Assembly: GCA_018662715.1 (NCBI GenBank) | Contig: JABJFP010000011.1 | Location: 1-15,307, forward strand | DNA length: 15,307 bases | From: Methanobacteriota archaeon | GTDB taxonomy: Archaea; Thermoplasmatota; Poseidoniia; Poseidoniales; Poseidoniaceae | Reading direction: 5' to 3' | Shown: one piece after another, positions 13,665-15,307 of the stretch | Layout of the letters: the number at the start of each line of letters is the position of its first letter | How positions within the stretch are numbered: position 1 is the first letter of the stretch | The notes under the pieces: model-generated | What the model was told of the DNA's origin: nothing | Databases searched by the model: none | The model's input: the letters and a program-made list of their open reading frames with translations, nothing else | Position numbers and translations under genes: made by a program

Positions 13665-14906
13665 ATGAAAGTTGCAGTGGTCGGTGCTGGAATTGCAGGA
13701 CTCGCTGTTGCCATTGGCCTCGAAAACGCAGGACACGAAGTGACCGTTTACGAAGCCTCAGACGGCGTCGGTGGGCGAATGAGCACTGTTGCCTGCGGCG
13801 ACTACCCCATCGACGTTGGCTTTCACGTCCTACACACGGCGTATCCTACGGTTAAGCGATGGATTGACCTTGACAAATTAGATGCAAAACCAATGGACCC
13901 CTGTACGGTTTCCATTGATCCTAGGTCTGGCCGAAAGCGAATCATGGGCGACGCATTAAAGGCTCCTCGGTATCTGTTGCCAACGTTGAAAGCAGTCGGA
14001 ATTCGTGACGGGTTGAGGTTTTTCAAATGGAGAATGCAAACCTCATCAAAAGACCTCGAGCGTTCCATGGACCATGCGGCCCCAACCATTTCGGCCGGTC
14101 TTCAACAACGACGATTCCGCCCCTCCACTCAGCGTGTACTCAAACCTCTCTTCGCAGGAATTACCCTTGACCCATCACTTTCTGAACGCTTTTCTTTTGC
14201 AGATTTCACATGGGGCGCAATGGCTCATGGGACGATGGTTGTTCCGAAGAAAGGTATTGCCGCTGTACCTCAGCAACTTGCTCAACGACTCAAATCAGCG
14301 ACACTCCATCTCAACGTGAAGGTAGATTCAGTTTCTCAACATACGGTTGAGGCTAACGGGGAGCGTCATGAATTTGACCGAGTGATCTTAGCCACTCCTC
14401 AACATGTTGCCGCTGAACTCCTACCCGGGTATTCACCCAAACACCAATCCGTAGAGCGGCTAACAAGTACCCTTGTGTTTTCCGCAGGAGCATCTCCGTT
14501 CCGTCAAGCACGATTGCTGCTCAATGAGCGGTGGGGTGAACAACATCAGAAAGTTCTGCATGTTCATGTTCCTACCAATTTGCACCCATCTCCAACGGGT
14601 CAACATTTTGTAACGGCTACGTTGGTTGGTGAAGATGCTATTAACCCACAGATCGAAGAAATTCAAAAGGAACTCATATCATGGTTTGGACAAGGCGTCC
14701 AAGGATGGAAACACGCCTTGACAACAACTGTACGGCATGCACTCCCTCACATGGACCCAAACCACCATGCTCGTTTTCTTCCAGATGTGGAAGTTGACGG
14801 TGTGTTCCTTATCGGAGACCACCGAGCCCATCCATCAGTCCAAGGCGCGCTTGCAAGTGCAGAGCGTCTCCTTGAACGATTTGAAATCCCCCTACCGAGA
14901 CGGTGA
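13665..14906 (+). CDS. FAD-dependent oxidoreductase (amine oxidase / phytoene desaturase-like)
   Basis: The 413-aa flavoprotein opens with the dinucleotide-binding motif VAVVGAGIAGLAVAIGLE (GxGxxG at 7-12) and the acidic residue at the end of strand 2 (Glu30). The second FAD motif GVGGRM (34-39) follows. A middle region LKPLFAGITLDPSLSERFSF and GTMVVPKKGIAAVPQQLA is typical of the phytoene-desaturase/protoporphyrinogen-oxidase-like branch. The C-terminal FAD-closing motif is DGVFLIGDHRAHPSVQGALA. Expected to oxidise or reduce a hydrophobic substrate such as an isoprenoid or tetrapyrrole; which one cannot be told. The start ATG 13665 lies 4 nt after the SDR stop, with GGGGATGATGG as ribosome site. 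A Rieske ferredoxin gene follows 4 nt downstream and could be its electron partner. Confidence 0.9.
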   Translation: MKVAVVGAGIAGLAVAIGLENAGHEVTVYEASDGVGGRMSTVACGDYPIDVGFHVLHTAYPTVKRWIDLDKLDAKPMDPCTVSIDPRSGRKRIMGDALKAPRYLLPTLKAVGIRDGLRFFKWRMQTSSKDLERSMDHAAPTISAGLQQRRFRPSTQRVLKPLFAGITLDPSLSERFSFADFTWGAMAHGTMVVPKKGIAAVPQQLAQRLKSATLHLNVKVDSVSQHTVEANGERHEFDRVILATPQHVAAELLPGYSPKHQSVERLTSTLVFSAGASPFRQARLLLNERWGEQHQKVLHVHVPTNLHPSPTGQHFVTATLVGEDAINPQIEEIQKELISWFGQGVQGWKHALTTTVRHALPHMDPNHHARFLPDVEVDGVFLIGDHRAHPSVQGALASAERLLERFEIPLPRR

Positions 14907-14910
14907 TACC

Positions 14911-15270
14911 ATGACATGGCATAACGCAATAAAATCAAAACGACTGAAAGAAGGAAAGAAAAAAATGTTGACCGTCAAAGGAACGTTGCTCATGGTCACG
15001 CGACAACCCGAAGGACTTCATGCAACAGAAGCATTGTGTCGTCATATGAGATGGCCACTTGCCTATGGAGGCAAAATAAAGGACGGGTGTATACGCTGCC
15101 CCCTCCATCAAACAACACACCGTCTCGAAGACGGGGCCATTGAAGAATGGTCACCATTCCCTCTTCTACCCGCTTATGGAAGACTCATTGGAAAACTTTC
15201 CAAACAGAAGGAACTGAAGATATATCCAATTCGCGAACACGACGGCTACGTCCAAATCGAACTGGTATGA
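14911..15270 (+). CDS. Rieske [2Fe-2S] ferredoxin
   Basis: The 119-aa protein carries the two Rieske cluster motifs: C43-R-H45 (ALCRHMRWPL) and C63-P-L-H66 (IRCPLHQTTHRL), separated by 17 residues. This is the ferredoxin type used for soluble electron transfer rather than the cytochrome bc1 type, since it has no membrane anchor. The basic N-terminus (KSKRLKEGKKK) is unusual for the otherwise acidic neighbourhood. The ATG at 14911 is preferred because GGTGAT (14902-14907) precedes it by 3 nt and the spacing to the FAD gene is 4 nt. The in-frame ATG at 14737 lies deep inside the FAD gene. Likely supplies or accepts electrons for the adjacent flavoprotein or SDR. Confidence 0.92.
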   Translation: MTWHNAIKSKRLKEGKKKMLTVKGTLLMVTRQPEGLHATEALCRHMRWPLAYGGKIKDGCIRCPLHQTTHRLEDGAIEEWSPFPLLPAYGRLIGKLSKQKELKIYPIREHDGYVQIELV

Positions 15271-15307
15271 GGCGAGGTCAAGCCCTACTCTCAAGCCAAT
15301 TCTTCAG
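15267..15307 (+). CDS. Probable next operon gene, 5' fragment only
   Basis: An ATG at 15267 overlaps the Rieske stop in the form ATGA, the usual sign of translational coupling. The frame is open to the window end (MRRGQALLSSQFF...). Too short to identify; it would be the fourth gene of the SDR-FAD-Rieske operon. Confidence 0.45.
   Translation, partial: MRRGQALLSSQFF

Noticed and set aside
14737..14910. N-terminal extension of the Rieske protein
   Set aside because: It lies entirely inside the FAD gene in another frame; the SD and 4-nt spacing point to ATG 14911.

Overview
This window reads as a piece of a compact archaeal chromosome, most likely a marine Thermoplasmatota of the Marine Group II/III type. 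That placement is inference; no marker gene settles it. The evidence is archaeal-style signals (TATA boxes about 30 nt upstream of leaderless starts, GGTGA-type ribosome binding sites, GTG/TTG starts), an acidic proteome, a PGF-type C-terminal sorting signal, an Lrp/AsnC regulator, and multi-domain fasciclin/cupredoxin surface proteins. Genes are tightly packed; there is no gene-free stretch over 300 bases, no RNA gene, no mobile element and no CRISPR array.

Left part (1-5782): a long coiled-coil protein runs leftwards off the edge from a TTG start at 1536. Divergent to it is a block of four genes on the + strand: a 762-aa membrane-anchored TPR protein, a 344-aa protein with 26 near-perfect hexapeptide repeats and a C-terminal membrane tail, a thioredoxin-fold peroxiredoxin-like protein, and a 38-aa four-cysteine mini-protein. 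The first three (counting the divergent gene) look like elongated scaffold or adaptor proteins of unknown role.

Middle (5783-8128): an Lrp/AsnC regulator on the - strand, with a 7-bp inverted repeat flanking its own TATA box, then a 159-aa protein of unknown function and enolase on the + strand.

Surface/redox block (8145-12141): a strong TATA box drives a leaderless gene for a secreted protein with three FAS1 domains, a small Cys-containing repeat module, a blue-copper domain and a PGF-type tail. A secreted, possibly HmuY-like protein overlaps it by 4 nt, and a secreted PQQ-type sugar/sorbosone dehydrogenase-like beta-propeller follows. Together they could form an extracytoplasmic electron-transfer set: dehydrogenase to cupredoxin, plus possible haem binding. 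This is inference.

Right part (12163-15307): a CoA-binding-fold protein on the - strand, divergent from a SDR - FAD oxidoreductase - Rieske ferredoxin operon with its own leaderless promoter. The SDR lacks the catalytic tyrosine. A probable further gene begins in an ATGA overlap at 15267 and leaves the window.
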